NCBI RefSeq assembly: GCF_923079645.1
Contig: NZ_CAKLPY010000004.1
Span: forward strand, 1-64,000
Direction of reading: 5' to 3'
DNA: 64,000 nucleotides
Source: Emticicia aquatica
GTDB taxonomy: Bacteria > Bacteroidota > Bacteroidia > Cytophagales > Spirosomataceae
A program made the translations under genes and the position numbers. How positions within the stretch are numbered: the stretch's first letter is position 1; the number at the start of each line of letters is the position of its first letter. The notes below the pieces were generated by a model, which was not told the DNA's origin, did no database searches, and was given only the letters and a program-made list of their open reading frames with translations. Positions 19,693 to 28,594 of the stretch are shown here, one piece after another.

Positions 19693-21366
19693 ATGAAAAG
19701 GTCTTCTAGTCTTTTCATCCTTTTGCTGGTATCTTATGCACTAGTAGCCCAACAAGTTACTCTTTCGGAAAAAGATTATGCTTTAAAATATAAAAAAGCA
19801 GTACAATTGTACGCTGACCAACAATATTTTGAAGCTCAAAGCGAACTCATTCCTCTCACCAATCGAAAGTATAATAATACAATGGTGCCTTACTCACATT
19901 ATTATTATGCACTTTGTTCTTTCAAAATAAATAAGTTTTTTGATTCAAGAGTCGTTCTCAGACAACTGTTTGAAAGATACCCAGATTGGAATAAAATTGA
20001 CGAAGCTTATTACCTTTATGCTAATGCTGCACTTTCGGATAATTATGTTGACGAAGCAATGCAATACATTAATCGTATTTCAAGCAATACTTTAAAAAAA
20101 GACAGTGAGAATATGCAATATTTTCACCTCAGCAAAATTACTGACCGAACTCAATTAAAACAACTTCATCAAAAATTCCCAAATAATCATGTCATTGCTC
20201 AAATATTAGTTGATAACATTCAAAAAAGCAAAAATGTTAGTAAGGAAGATTTGGAAATTTCCGACCGTCTTACCAATCAATTTAATTTAGGAGAAACTAT
20301 CGGAACTAGCAAAAAGAACAGTACGAAAAAAGACACAAAAGGTGTTGTAAATGTTGCTGTACTTTTACCATTTCGTTTACTAGATTTCGACCCGAGTAAA
20401 TCAAATAGAGCTAATCAATACATATATGATATGTATGAAGGGATGAAATTAGCAAAAGAAAAACTTGAGACTGAACAAATCAACGTCAACTTATTTACGT
20501 TTGATATTGACCGAGATGCAACGCTGATTAGTGAATTAGTTAATAATAATCAGTTTATCAATCTTGATTTATTGATTGGCCCGCTTTATCCTGAAGCGAA
20601 TAAAATTGCTAATGCCTTTGCCAAAGAAAATGGCGTGATTCAGGTGCATCCATTATCAAATAATCAGCAATTAGTGGCCAATGAAAAAACAACATTTTTA
20701 GCTTCTCCTTCTTATGAAATGCAAGCAAAAAAAGCTATTGAATACATGAATGGACAGGTAATTACTCGTTCTGTTGCAATCTATTTTGGCAATACTCGCA
20801 AAGACTCAACTTTTGCTTATGCTTATCGAGACAAGGCTCTTGTAAGTGGTTTTGATGTAATAACCATAAAGAAGTTTACCAATGCTGAAGACATTGATGT
20901 AAGAAGAAAACCAGGTCATATTTTTATTTCTGGAAGCGATGCTACATTTGGACCAAAGGTTATTAATGCTTTGGACAAAAAGAAGATTGTTGTCCCGATG
21001 ATAGCAGCGGCATCAGCATTTGATTTTGAAAGTTCTTCAATAAACATTTTTAACCGACCACTCTCACTTATACAATTAGATTATATAAATCGAGATAAAG
21101 AAGAAGTAAAAAATTTTAGAAGTATCTATTTTAATGCTCAGAATATTACCCCGTCATATTATGGCTATTGGGGACATGATATGTTATTATTTTATGCTAG
21201 AATGATTAACAACGGTAAAAATAGAATTCGTACCAGTCTCAATGCCATTGAATATACGCAAGGATATACACTTGATGGTTTTGATTATACAAATGGCTCT
21301 AATGAAAACCAAATTGTGCCAATCATCAAATTTCAAGATGGCAAATTTGTTGAAGTGATGCGATGA
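19693..21366 (+). CDS. Exported TPR plus periplasmic-binding-fold protein (LpoA-like architecture)
   Basis: The 557 residues comprise a signal peptide ending ALVAQ, a tetratricopeptide-type helical region (about 25-175), a lysine-rich linker (about 200-215: TSKKNSTKKDTKG) and a type I periplasmic-binding (LivJ-like) fold beginning VNVAVLLPFRLLDFD (about 217-545). The fold has the core LLIGPLYPEANKIANAFA and YYGYWGHDMLLFYARM. Such proteins are often labelled amino-acid ABC transporter substrate-binding proteins, but no transporter genes are nearby. The TPR plus LivJ arrangement is that of LpoA, the activator of PBP1A in proteobacteria. A role in cell-wall synthesis is therefore plausible but inferred. 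A strong terminator follows. Confidence 0.75.
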   Translation: MKRSSSLFILLLVSYALVAQQVTLSEKDYALKYKKAVQLYADQQYFEAQSELIPLTNRKYNNTMVPYSHYYYALCSFKINKFFDSRVVLRQLFERYPDWNKIDEAYYLYANAALSDNYVDEAMQYINRISSNTLKKDSENMQYFHLSKITDRTQLKQLHQKFPNNHVIAQILVDNIQKSKNVSKEDLEISDRLTNQFNLGETIGTSKKNSTKKDTKGVVNVAVLLPFRLLDFDPSKSNRANQYIYDMYEGMKLAKEKLETEQINVNLFTFDIDRDATLISELVNNNQFINLDLLIGPLYPEANKIANAFAKENGVIQVHPLSNNQQLVANEKTTFLASPSYEMQAKKAIEYMNGQVITRSVAIYFGNTRKDSTFAYAYRDKALVSGFDVITIKKFTNAEDIDVRRKPGHIFISGSDATFGPKVINALDKKKIVVPMIAAASAFDFESSSINIFNRPLSLIQLDYINRDKEEVKNFRSIYFNAQNITPSYYGYWGHDMLLFYARMINNGKNRIRTSLNAIEYTQGYTLDGFDYTNGSNENQIVPIIKFQDGKFVEVMR

Positions 21367-21372
21367 GAAAAC

Positions 21373-21410
21373 AAAAAAGGCTGCTAAAACTAATTTTAGC
21401 AGCCTTTTTT
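21373..21410 (+). terminator. Bidirectional terminator between convergent genes
   Basis: aaaaaaggctgctaaaa, ctaa and ttttagcagcctttttt form a perfect 17-bp stem starting 6 bp after the stop at 21366. A-tract and T-tract flank it symmetrically, so it can also serve the minus-strand gene that ends at 21423. Confidence 0.95.
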
Positions 21411-21422
21411 GTAACTCAATTT

Positions 21423-22406
21423 TTATTCAAATAATTTATCGTATTGATTTCCAGAAGATTTACTCGACGAAACACTGCTACCCGCAATCAACGCTTTTTT
21501 GTCATCACCAAGTAGTAAAGAAACACCTTCTTTTTCCCATTTCTCAAGCATATTTAAACCTTCTTCTTCAAAAACACCATTTTGTAAATCAATAGAGTCC
21601 ATAAAGTTTGATGAAACTTCCATGAAACGTTGCATTTCACCAACTTTTTGGCTTACATCATCTGTAATTGATTCTAAAGCCATATCAAACATTTGGCGTT
21701 GGTCTTTGTTTCCGTTCATAATATTCATTGCCGAACGCATTGCGGAATGACTCGCACGAATCGCTTTTCGCTCTTGTTCTTTCACAACAACTTGGTCTTT
21801 AATATCTTCTAACATTACTTCCGAATTTTCGTACATTTTGCTCAAAACTCTGTAAAGAATCTCCATTTTCTTGTATAAATCATCCAATTTCATGTTTGAT
21901 TCTTGCAAGCGGCCAGCTTTACGAGCCTTCAAAACCATCATCGCTTGTTTATCAGTTTCTTTGGCTTTGCTTGCTAAATTCAAGTCATTTTGAATTTGTT
22001 TTTTGTTATTTTCGATAATCGTTTTTAGATTAACCATCTGCCCTTTCAGCTTAGAAATCTGTTGATTCATTTTTCCAAGATTATCTTGCAACTCATCAAT
22101 ATAGGTTTTCAAAACTCCAATAGGGTCAAGTTGAATAAACAAACCTGTAATCCAACGCATAATACTTTTGTACATATAAAACACCAGATTCCGCATTTTG
22201 GGGTCTAGTACCATATAAATTACTGCTGCCAAAGCAATCAACAAACCTGCTAAATAAAGTGTATTTGAGGCTAATGTAATTAATATAGGCAGTGCTTGGT
22301 ATAATAAATATCCTCCACCAAGCAGAATTCCTGCGGCAAAAAGCATACCTGTTGTACCTTCTGGTCGATTCCAAAATGATTTTGGTTTTGAGTCTTGTAG
22401 TTCCAT
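21423..22406 (-). CDS. Membrane-anchored coiled-coil protein, PspA/IM30-like
   Basis: The 327-residue protein has two adjacent N-terminal hydrophobic segments (about 19-38 and 47-67). They are followed by a long helical coiled-coil region (about 95-240: LQDNLGKMNQQISKLKGQMV and so on) and a serine-rich tail ending QYDKLFE. DPIGVLKTYIDELQDNLGKM resembles the DPEKML helix of PspA/IM30 membrane-remodelling proteins, but this one carries transmembrane anchors, which classical PspA lacks. Exact function unknown. It is encoded 152 bp downstream of another coiled-coil protein on the same strand, suggesting a two-gene unit. It ends at a strong shared terminator. Confidence 0.6.
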   Translation of the reverse strand: MELQDSKPKSFWNRPEGTTGMLFAAGILLGGGYLLYQALPILITLASNTLYLAGLLIALAAVIYMVLDPKMRNLVFYMYKSIMRWITGLFIQLDPIGVLKTYIDELQDNLGKMNQQISKLKGQMVNLKTIIENNKKQIQNDLNLASKAKETDKQAMMVLKARKAGRLQESNMKLDDLYKKMEILYRVLSKMYENSEVMLEDIKDQVVVKEQERKAIRASHSAMRSAMNIMNGNKDQRQMFDMALESITDDVSQKVGEMQRFMEVSSNFMDSIDLQNGVFEEEGLNMLEKWEKEGVSLLLGDDKKALIAGSSVSSSKSSGNQYDKLFE

Positions 22407-22558
22407 TGTAATAAACCCCCAGCCCTTGGGGAAGTTTTTGTTTTAGATAAATTCCATTGGGAGTAGGGCAAACACTCTTTTTGGTTTAGGTATTTTAAAA
22501 ATGGCACTTAATTGTTATTAGCCAAAATTTGTAATTTTAGCACAATATCAAATATTTT

Positions 22559-23224
22559 TTACTTCAAATATTTCTTCATATTTTCAACATCTTTACTTAT
22601 TTGACCTATTAAGTCACTATAAGTGGCATGAAAATCGCTCAAAGTTGTCTCAATTTTCACAACCGCTTCAGATATTTCAGCTTTTATTTTGCCCATATCA
22701 TCTTGATGAATGGCAATTTCTTGAGTTAATTTGGCAATCTGCTCGCCTTTAGCTTTGATTGTTGCATCGAGGTCTGCAATTGCTTTTTCTTTACTTCCAA
22801 TTTGTTTTTGACGTTGCTGATTAACTGATTCTTGAAACTTTGCATCTTCGCTCTTCAAAACATTCAAGTAAAACTGTGCAGACTCACTTAATTGCTGACT
22901 CGTTACGCTCATGGCTTGTGCAGCAGCAAAAGCAGAACCATAACGAGTTTGTTCATCCATTGGCATTTTGGCTAATGTTTGAAGAGATTTTTTGAATTCC
23001 AAATAATCAAATCCAGGCTGATTATTGGTTTCCATTGCTCCAAATAAAATTTCATAAAATTTATCAGAAACCTTTCCATCAGGAGCCAACACCTCTGCTT
23101 TCGGCGAAGGTGGAGTTGATGATTGATTTGATACTACTTTTGTTGGTGTAGCCTCTGTTGATTGTCCATCCGTAGGAGACTGTACAATAAAAATACCTTT
23201 CAGTTTTGATAAGAAATCGCTCAT
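22559..23224 (-). CDS. Soluble coiled-coil protein, conserved hypothetical
   Basis: I chose ATG 23224 (MSDFLSKLKGIFIVQS), giving 221 residues. An upstream in-frame start at 23293 would add 23 basic/aromatic residues that look non-coding. After a proline/serine-rich linker (about 18-50) comes a helical domain with KFYEILFGAMETNNQPGFDYLEF, then a long coiled coil (about 125-220) of alternating Lys, Glu and Gln residues. No signal peptide, membrane segment or enzyme motif. It lies upstream of the membrane-anchored coiled-coil gene on the same strand, so the two products may interact. Family not recognised. Confidence 0.6.
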   Translation of the reverse strand: MSDFLSKLKGIFIVQSPTDGQSTEATPTKVVSNQSSTPPSPKAEVLAPDGKVSDKFYEILFGAMETNNQPGFDYLEFKKSLQTLAKMPMDEQTRYGSAFAAAQAMSVTSQQLSESAQFYLNVLKSEDAKFQESVNQQRQKQIGSKEKAIADLDATIKAKGEQIAKLTQEIAIHQDDMGKIKAEISEAVVKIETTLSDFHATYSDLIGQISKDVENMKKYLK

Positions 23225-23460
23225 TTTTTTAATTTTATATTTTAGTCTTAGGTTATAAAAATGAAAGACAAAATGTTTTTTTATCAATATCATAATTACT
23301 ATGACCTAATTTGGCATCAAATCTTCGGGTATTTCAAAGATTCTACAAATACTTTCATACAATCCAAGCAAAAGATGTGTCGAATGGCTAAATTTAGTGA
23401 TGATATTCTGAATATAAATTATTCTAATGAAAAATTATTATGAAATTAGCTCGAATCTAT

Positions 23461-23468
23461 TAAATTTG
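23461..23468 (+). promoter_or_regulatory. Candidate -7 box for the cytochrome gene
   Basis: TAAATTTG matches TAnnTTTG and ends 23 bp before the ATG at 23492. No clear -33 TTTG is visible. Confidence 0.45.
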
Positions 23469-23491
23469 TACAGGCACTTGTATAGACATCT

Positions 23492-26239
23492 ATGAAACTT
23501 CCCAATATTGCATTTCTGAGTATTTCGTTTTTAGCCATTATTGGCTTAATGGCTTTTAGTTTTAATCCATTCAATGATGATATTGATTTTAATACAGAAG
23601 TGAAACCTATTTTGAATAAGCATTGTGTGGCTTGTCATGGAGGTGTAAAAAAAGCAGGGAATCTAAGTTTTTTATTCTCACAAGAAGCAATTAATACCAA
23701 AGGAAAATCTGGAAAAACAGCCATTATCCCTGGTGATGCTGAACATTCAGAGTTTTATAAAAGACTAATTACCAATGATTTAGATGAAATAATGCCCAAA
23801 GGAAAAGAGGCATTAAAAAAAGAAGAAATAGCCATTTTGAAAAAATGGATTGAAGAAGGAGCAAATTGGGGCGAACATTGGGCTTATCAAAAACCTGTAA
23901 AACCTGAAGTACCTGCTGTTGGTGGATTTTTTGCCAGACTCGGACTTTTTAAAGATGATGAAACTCGTTTTGCTAAAAATAAAATTGACCATTTTGTGCT
24001 TGAAAAACTTAATAAAGAAGGGCTAACACATTCGGTAGAAGCAGATAAAGGTACTTTACTACGTCGAGTTTATTTAGATTTAATTGGTTTACCTCCTACT
24101 GAACAACAATTGCAATCTTTTTTGAATGACAAATCGGAAAATGCTTACGAAAAAGTTGTCGATAAACTCTTAGCTTCTCCAAATTATGGCGAACGTTGGG
24201 CAGCCATGTGGCTTGATTTAGCACGATATGCCGATACAAAAGGCTACGAAAGAGATGTTTATCGAAATATTTGGCGTTATCGTGATTACGTAATCAATGC
24301 CTTTAATCAAGATAAGCCATTTGACCAATTTACAATTGAACAATTAGCGGGCGATTTATTACCACAACCGACTGATAATCAACTTATTGCAACAGCTTTT
24401 CATCGAAATACCATGACAAATGATGAAGGAGGAACAGTTGATGAAGAGTTTCGAGTTGCCGCATTAATTGACCGCGTAAATACGACATTTGATGTTTTTC
24501 AGGGAACAACAATTGGCTGTGTACAATGTCATACGCATCCTTATGACCCATTTGTTCACGAAGAATATTATAAAACAATGGCGTTTTTTAATAACACACG
24601 TGATGAAGATGTTGTAAGTGAAACGCCATATTTACGTTTTTACAAGAAAGAAGATTCGACAAAAATTCAAGAAGTTAAACAATGGATTTTAAATAAATCT
24701 TCGCTCGAAAAAGCCTTAGAATTTGAAAAATTTGCTAAAGTTTTAGAGCCAAAATTCAATTCGCATGATATTACTCCACTTTCAAGTGGTACTTCAACTT
24801 TGTTAGATTCAAAGTATCTGGGCTTGCAACATACAGGTTATGGCCGACTGCAAAATGTGACGCTTACTGGTAAAAATCGTTTGTTGATGACCTTTAACAC
24901 AGGTAATGAAAAAGGTACTTTACTCATCAAAGATAATTCGTTAGAAGGAAAAACAATTTTGTCGATTCCGATTTTCAAGACTCGTGATACGGTAATGTTT
25001 TATACTTTACCAAAAATGGAAGGAAAGCACAATTTTTATTTTGTTTTTATAAATCCCAAAACACCAAAAGAATGGTTACAAATTAAATGGATTTCATTTC
25101 AAAGTACGTATGCAGAAACCCCTGATTATCAAGCTATTGAATCAAAATATAAAGAAATATTAAATGCCAAAGCCGATTATAGTCCAATTATGATTGAAGG
25201 AACTGGCGATTTAGCAAGAAAACAGTACATTTTTGAAAGAGGAAATTGGCTAGTAAAAGGAAAAGAAGTAAAACCTGATGTGCCAAAATATTTACCAAAA
25301 CTTTCAAATGAATATCCTAAGAATCGACTTGGATTTGCCAAATGGCTTGTTGATGGAAAAAATCCTTTAACTGCAAGAGTAACTGTCAATAGATTTTGGG
25401 AACAAATTTTTGGAATAGGAATCGTTGAGACTGTCGAAGATTTTGGTACACAAGGGTCACCTCCTTCTCACCCAGAACTGCTTGATTATTTGGCAGTTAG
25501 CTTCCAAAATGACATGAGATGGAGCGTAAAAAAATTACTCCGAATGATTGTCACATCAGGTACTTATCGACAATCTTCGGAAGTCAACAATGTCCTTCTT
25601 GAAAAAGATCCTGCCAACAGATTATTGGCTCGTGGACCACGCATAAGACTAACGGCTGAGCAAGTTCGTGACCAAGCCTTGCTTGTGAGTGGTCTTTTAT
25701 CAAATAAAATGCTTGGAAAAAGTGTCATGCCTTATCAACCTGAAGGGATGTGGCAATCGCCGTGGAGTGGCGAATCATGGAATACTTCAAACGGCGAAGA
25801 CAAACATCGCAGAGCAATTTACACATTTTGGAAACGCACTTCGCCGTATCCTTCAATGATGTCGTTTGATGCACCAAGTCGAGAGTTTTGTCAATCTCGC
25901 AGATTACGCACCAACACACCTTTACAAGCACTCGTTACGCTCAACGACCCTGCCTACGTTGAAGCTGCTCAACAACTGGCAAAAATTATGATTAAACATG
26001 GAAAAAGTCCCGAACAACAAATTCAAGCAGGGTTTAATTTGATAATGATGCGAAATATTGATGGACGTGAATTACAAGTTTTGACTAAACTTTACCGACA
26101 AACCGAACAACAATACAAAAAAAATCCCGTTGAAGCTTATAAGTTTTTTGGTCGTTCGGATACATCTCCTTCGTTGGCTGCAATGGCTGTTACAGCAAAT
26201 GCAATGCTAAACTTGGATGAAATCGTGACAAAAGAATAA
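23492..26239 (+). CDS. PSCyt1/PSCyt2/PSD1 planctomycete-type cytochrome c protein (DUF1549/DUF1553)
   Basis: This 915-residue exported protein has an N-terminal hydrophobic segment (about 7-24). PSCyt1 follows with a CxxCH heme site, CVACH (45-49), then FSQEAINTKGKSGKTAIIPGD. PSCyt2/DUF1549 begins near 160 (IDHFVLEKLNKEGL) and contains RWAAMWLDLARYADTKGYE and a second site, CVQCH (343-347). PSD1/DUF1553 occupies the C-terminal third (RLGFAKWLVDGKNPLTARVTVNRFWEQ and QSRRLRTNTPLQALVTLNDP). These proteins are frequent in Planctomycetota and Bacteroidota, usually beside a DUF1501 gene. No DUF1501 gene is adjacent here. The role is probably periplasmic redox chemistry in carbohydrate breakdown, but the substrate is unknown. 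Confidence 0.88.
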   Translation: MKLPNIAFLSISFLAIIGLMAFSFNPFNDDIDFNTEVKPILNKHCVACHGGVKKAGNLSFLFSQEAINTKGKSGKTAIIPGDAEHSEFYKRLITNDLDEIMPKGKEALKKEEIAILKKWIEEGANWGEHWAYQKPVKPEVPAVGGFFARLGLFKDDETRFAKNKIDHFVLEKLNKEGLTHSVEADKGTLLRRVYLDLIGLPPTEQQLQSFLNDKSENAYEKVVDKLLASPNYGERWAAMWLDLARYADTKGYERDVYRNIWRYRDYVINAFNQDKPFDQFTIEQLAGDLLPQPTDNQLIATAFHRNTMTNDEGGTVDEEFRVAALIDRVNTTFDVFQGTTIGCVQCHTHPYDPFVHEEYYKTMAFFNNTRDEDVVSETPYLRFYKKEDSTKIQEVKQWILNKSSLEKALEFEKFAKVLEPKFNSHDITPLSSGTSTLLDSKYLGLQHTGYGRLQNVTLTGKNRLLMTFNTGNEKGTLLIKDNSLEGKTILSIPIFKTRDTVMFYTLPKMEGKHNFYFVFINPKTPKEWLQIKWISFQSTYAETPDYQAIESKYKEILNAKADYSPIMIEGTGDLARKQYIFERGNWLVKGKEVKPDVPKYLPKLSNEYPKNRLGFAKWLVDGKNPLTARVTVNRFWEQIFGIGIVETVEDFGTQGSPPSHPELLDYLAVSFQNDMRWSVKKLLRMIVTSGTYRQSSEVNNVLLEKDPANRLLARGPRIRLTAEQVRDQALLVSGLLSNKMLGKSVMPYQPEGMWQSPWSGESWNTSNGEDKHRRAIYTFWKRTSPYPSMMSFDAPSREFCQSRRLRTNTPLQALVTLNDPAYVEAAQQLAKIMIKHGKSPEQQIQAGFNLIMMRNIDGRELQVLTKLYRQTEQQYKKNPVEAYKFFGRSDTSPSLAAMAVTANAMLNLDEIVTKE

Positions 26240-26290
26240 GTAATTTATTCATTATTTCTAAATCCAGATACTTTTAAATATAAAAATTCT

Positions 26291-26608
26291 ATGAATCTAC
26301 TTTTTGTATGTAGCAGAAATCAATGGCGAAGCCCAACGGCTGAGGCAATATTCAAGAATAGTCAAGAGCATCAAGTTCAATCGGCAGGAACTGAACCCTC
26401 CGCTCGCATTAAAATTTCCGAAAAATTAATTAATTGGTCAGATATTATTTTTGTCATGGAAAAAAAACATAAACAACGTATCGACCAAAGATTTGCCTCA
26501 ATTAGTAATGAAAAAGAGATAATTATTTTAGATATTCCAGATGATTATCAATTTATGGACGAGGAATTGATAGAACTAATAAAAATCGCTGTTTCACCCT
26601 ATTTATAA
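26291..26608 (+). CDS. Small low-molecular-weight tyrosine-phosphatase-like protein
   Basis: The 105 residues begin MNLLFVCSRNQWRSPTAE, which contains the CX5R phosphate loop (Cys7 to Arg13). QSAGTEPSARIKISEKLINW and IIFVMEKKHKQRI follow, as in low-molecular-weight phosphotyrosine phosphatases. It is shorter than the classical 150-residue enzymes but matches a known short bacterial subgroup. The usual DPY aspartate motif is represented only by LDIPDDYQFMDEEL near residue 80, so the acid residue is uncertain. It lies 51 bp after the cytochrome gene and 54 bp before the isomerase-like gene, all on the plus strand. Confidence 0.75.
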   Translation: MNLLFVCSRNQWRSPTAEAIFKNSQEHQVQSAGTEPSARIKISEKLINWSDIIFVMEKKHKQRIDQRFASISNEKEIIILDIPDDYQFMDEELIELIKIAVSPYL

Positions 26609-26662
26609 ATTTAGTACATTTAAGCATTCAATCTAAAACCAGTAAAAACTACGAAAAAAATT

Positions 26663-27565
26663 ATGGAACGAAGAGAATTTCTTCAAAAAAGTGCCTTAGC
26701 ATTAGCGGGTACAGCTGCCTTTTCAAGCGAATTATTAGCTTCCAAAAAGCCAAAACACATGGTTGGGGTCCAACTTTATTCTATCCGTGATGACATGAGA
26801 AAAGACCCAGTAGCTAATTTGAAAAAATTAGCCGAAATGGGTTATACCAATGTTGAACATGCCAATTATATTGACCGCAAATTTTATGGATTTTCAGCAA
26901 AAGAATTTCGTAAAATATTAGATGATTTAGGTTTAAAAATGCCTAGTGGCCACACTGTTATGGGCAAACAACATTGGGATGAAAGCAAAAACGATTTCTC
27001 AGATTCTTGGAAACAAACGATTGAAGATGCGGCCATTTGCGGACAAAAATATGTAATTAGCCCATGGTTGGATGTTGCATTACGTAAAAACTTTGATGAT
27101 TTGAAGCGTTACATGGAAGTTTTCAATAAATCGGGTGAACTTTGTAAAAAATCAGGAATGAAGTTTGGTTACCACAACCACGATTTTGAATTTAGCCTTA
27201 AATTAAGCAGCGTTAAAGTATATGATATCATGCTCCAAAATACTGACCCAAATTTGGTTGCTCAACAACTAGATATTGGTAATATGTACGGCGGTGGTGG
27301 TCGTGCTGCCGATTTGCTCAAACAATATCCAAGTAGATTTGAATTGATGCACGTAAAAGACGAAATCAAGAGTGAATCTGAACACGGTGGTTGGGAAAGT
27401 GCCATTCTAGGCACTGGAGTAATCGGTGTAAAAGATATTATTGATATGGGCAAAAAATCGGGAGGAACAACCCAATTTATTATTGAGCAAGAATCTTATC
27501 AAGGAAAAGCTCCGCTAGATTGTATGAAAGAAGATTTAGCTATTATTAAAAAATGGGGCTATTAA
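26663..27565 (+). CDS. Tat-type exported sugar phosphate isomerase/epimerase-like TIM barrel
   Basis: The 300-residue protein starts MERREFLQKSALALAGTAAF, a twin-arginine-like signal (RREFLQK, then a hydrophobic Ala-rich stretch). The AP-endonuclease-2/xylose-isomerase-like barrel follows: GVQLYSIRDDMRKDP, GYTNVEHANY, KFGYHNHDFEF (metal-binding His and Glu region), QQLDIGNM, HVKDE and FIIEQE. Family members isomerise or epimerise sugars or inositols with a divalent metal; many Bacteroidota homologues are exported. Substrate unknown. It lies in a plus-strand run after the cytochrome and phosphatase-like genes, and a strong terminator follows. Confidence 0.85.
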   Translation: MERREFLQKSALALAGTAAFSSELLASKKPKHMVGVQLYSIRDDMRKDPVANLKKLAEMGYTNVEHANYIDRKFYGFSAKEFRKILDDLGLKMPSGHTVMGKQHWDESKNDFSDSWKQTIEDAAICGQKYVISPWLDVALRKNFDDLKRYMEVFNKSGELCKKSGMKFGYHNHDFEFSLKLSSVKVYDIMLQNTDPNLVAQQLDIGNMYGGGGRAADLLKQYPSRFELMHVKDEIKSESEHGGWESAILGTGVIGVKDIIDMGKKSGGTTQFIIEQESYQGKAPLDCMKEDLAIIKKWGY

Positions 27566-27571
27566 GCAAAT

Positions 27572-27609
27572 AAAAAGCGAGACGTTGCGGTGCAACGTCT
27601 CGCTTTTTT
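27572..27609 (+). terminator. Bidirectional terminator
   Basis: aaaaagcgagacgttgc, ggt and gcaacgtctcgctttttt form a GC-rich 17-bp stem with a 3-nt loop and a T-tract, starting 6 bp after the stop at 27565. The minus-strand gene ends 9 bp beyond it, so both directions can use it. Confidence 0.95.
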
Positions 27610-27617
27610 ACACAATC

Positions 27618-28523
27618 TTATTTCACTAACTTCCGATAAAGTTCTGTTTTTGAAGGGTCAACAGCCGATAATAACTGAAATGCTTTTTGCTTCTCATCTT
27701 TTGATGCCTCCGAAAAAATATTAACCATTTCTTGGTTTTTTGCATTCATAAAACTGTTCAACAACACCGAATTTGCTCGTAATTGTTGCATTGTTTTGAT
27801 AGCGTTCAAAAAATCAATCACTTGTTTTCTGCCTCCAACTGGGTCAATTGTAAAATTATCCAAAGCTATGCGATGATAATTATAAAGCCCTTCTCGAAAA
27901 GGCAATAATTGCTGATTTTGAAGATTTTCAACCAACCAATAACGGTTTCGTTGGTCTCCTGACTGCTCCCATCCGCCTTGTCCTGCACTCGAAGCTAGAT
28001 TCGCAATATTGTATGCTCTTTGCAAATATGGATTTCCACCTAATTTCCCGAAAGAATCATAATCAACTGTAAGAGCAATCAATGAATAAAAGCCCAAAAT
28101 TGAAGTTAAATTATTAGAAAAAGTTTGCTCATTAAAAATCATTTGTCGGTCGTCTGGTGTAAACGAAACATTGAAATTTCGGTCAACATAGCTCAAAATT
28201 ACCGTTTCATAAGTTGCATTATAAACTGGCCGAATAACTTGAAATTGAGCATTTCCTTGAAAAACATTTTGTTGCGGTGACTTTGTAAACGTAATAATTA
28301 AGTTACATTTTATGCGTTCTTCTTGGCTATAAATATCGTTCGTCCAGCGTTTATTATTCATAAAATCGTTGATAGCAGTTTTCATTTCTACAAAAACCTG
28401 CTTTTCAGCCATTTGCTGAGCCTGAATTTGGTCTGAAACAATTGTCACATTACAATTGATTTCTTGGGCTTGAAGCAAAAAAGTATAATTTGCTAAAAAA
28501 AATAGACAGATAAATTTTTTCAT
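27618..28523 (-). CDS. porD: DUF4835 family protein (PorD of type IX secretion in some annotations)
   Basis: The 301-residue exported protein has a signal peptide ending FLLQAQ. The DUF4835 pattern is clear: EINCNVTIVSDQIQ, FNDxMN-type helix AINDFMNNKRWTNDIY, FQVIRPVYNATYET, LGFYSLIALTVDYDSFGKLGGNPYLQRAYNI, WEQSGDQRNRYWLVENL and a DNFTIDPVGGRKQVIDFL segment. The family is restricted to Bacteroidota and has been linked to the type IX secretion machinery. I am sure of the family and less sure of the name PorD. It lies 71 bp downstream of coaBC on the same strand, as is common in the phylum. Confidence 0.85.
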   Translation of the reverse strand: MKKFICLFFLANYTFLLQAQEINCNVTIVSDQIQAQQMAEKQVFVEMKTAINDFMNNKRWTNDIYSQEERIKCNLIITFTKSPQQNVFQGNAQFQVIRPVYNATYETVILSYVDRNFNVSFTPDDRQMIFNEQTFSNNLTSILGFYSLIALTVDYDSFGKLGGNPYLQRAYNIANLASSAGQGGWEQSGDQRNRYWLVENLQNQQLLPFREGLYNYHRIALDNFTIDPVGGRKQVIDFLNAIKTMQQLRANSVLLNSFMNAKNQEMVNIFSEASKDEKQKAFQLLSAVDPSKTELYRKLVK

Positions 28524-28594
28524 TGATTTTATGGACGCATCACAAACACTTTTTTGTGTTAATTTCTTGATTTGGATTGAAAACGTTGTAATTA

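Noticed and set aside
23261..23443. A 60-codon plus-strand frame between divergent genes
   Set aside because: No recognisable motif, unusual residue composition, and it occupies the promoter region of the cytochrome gene.
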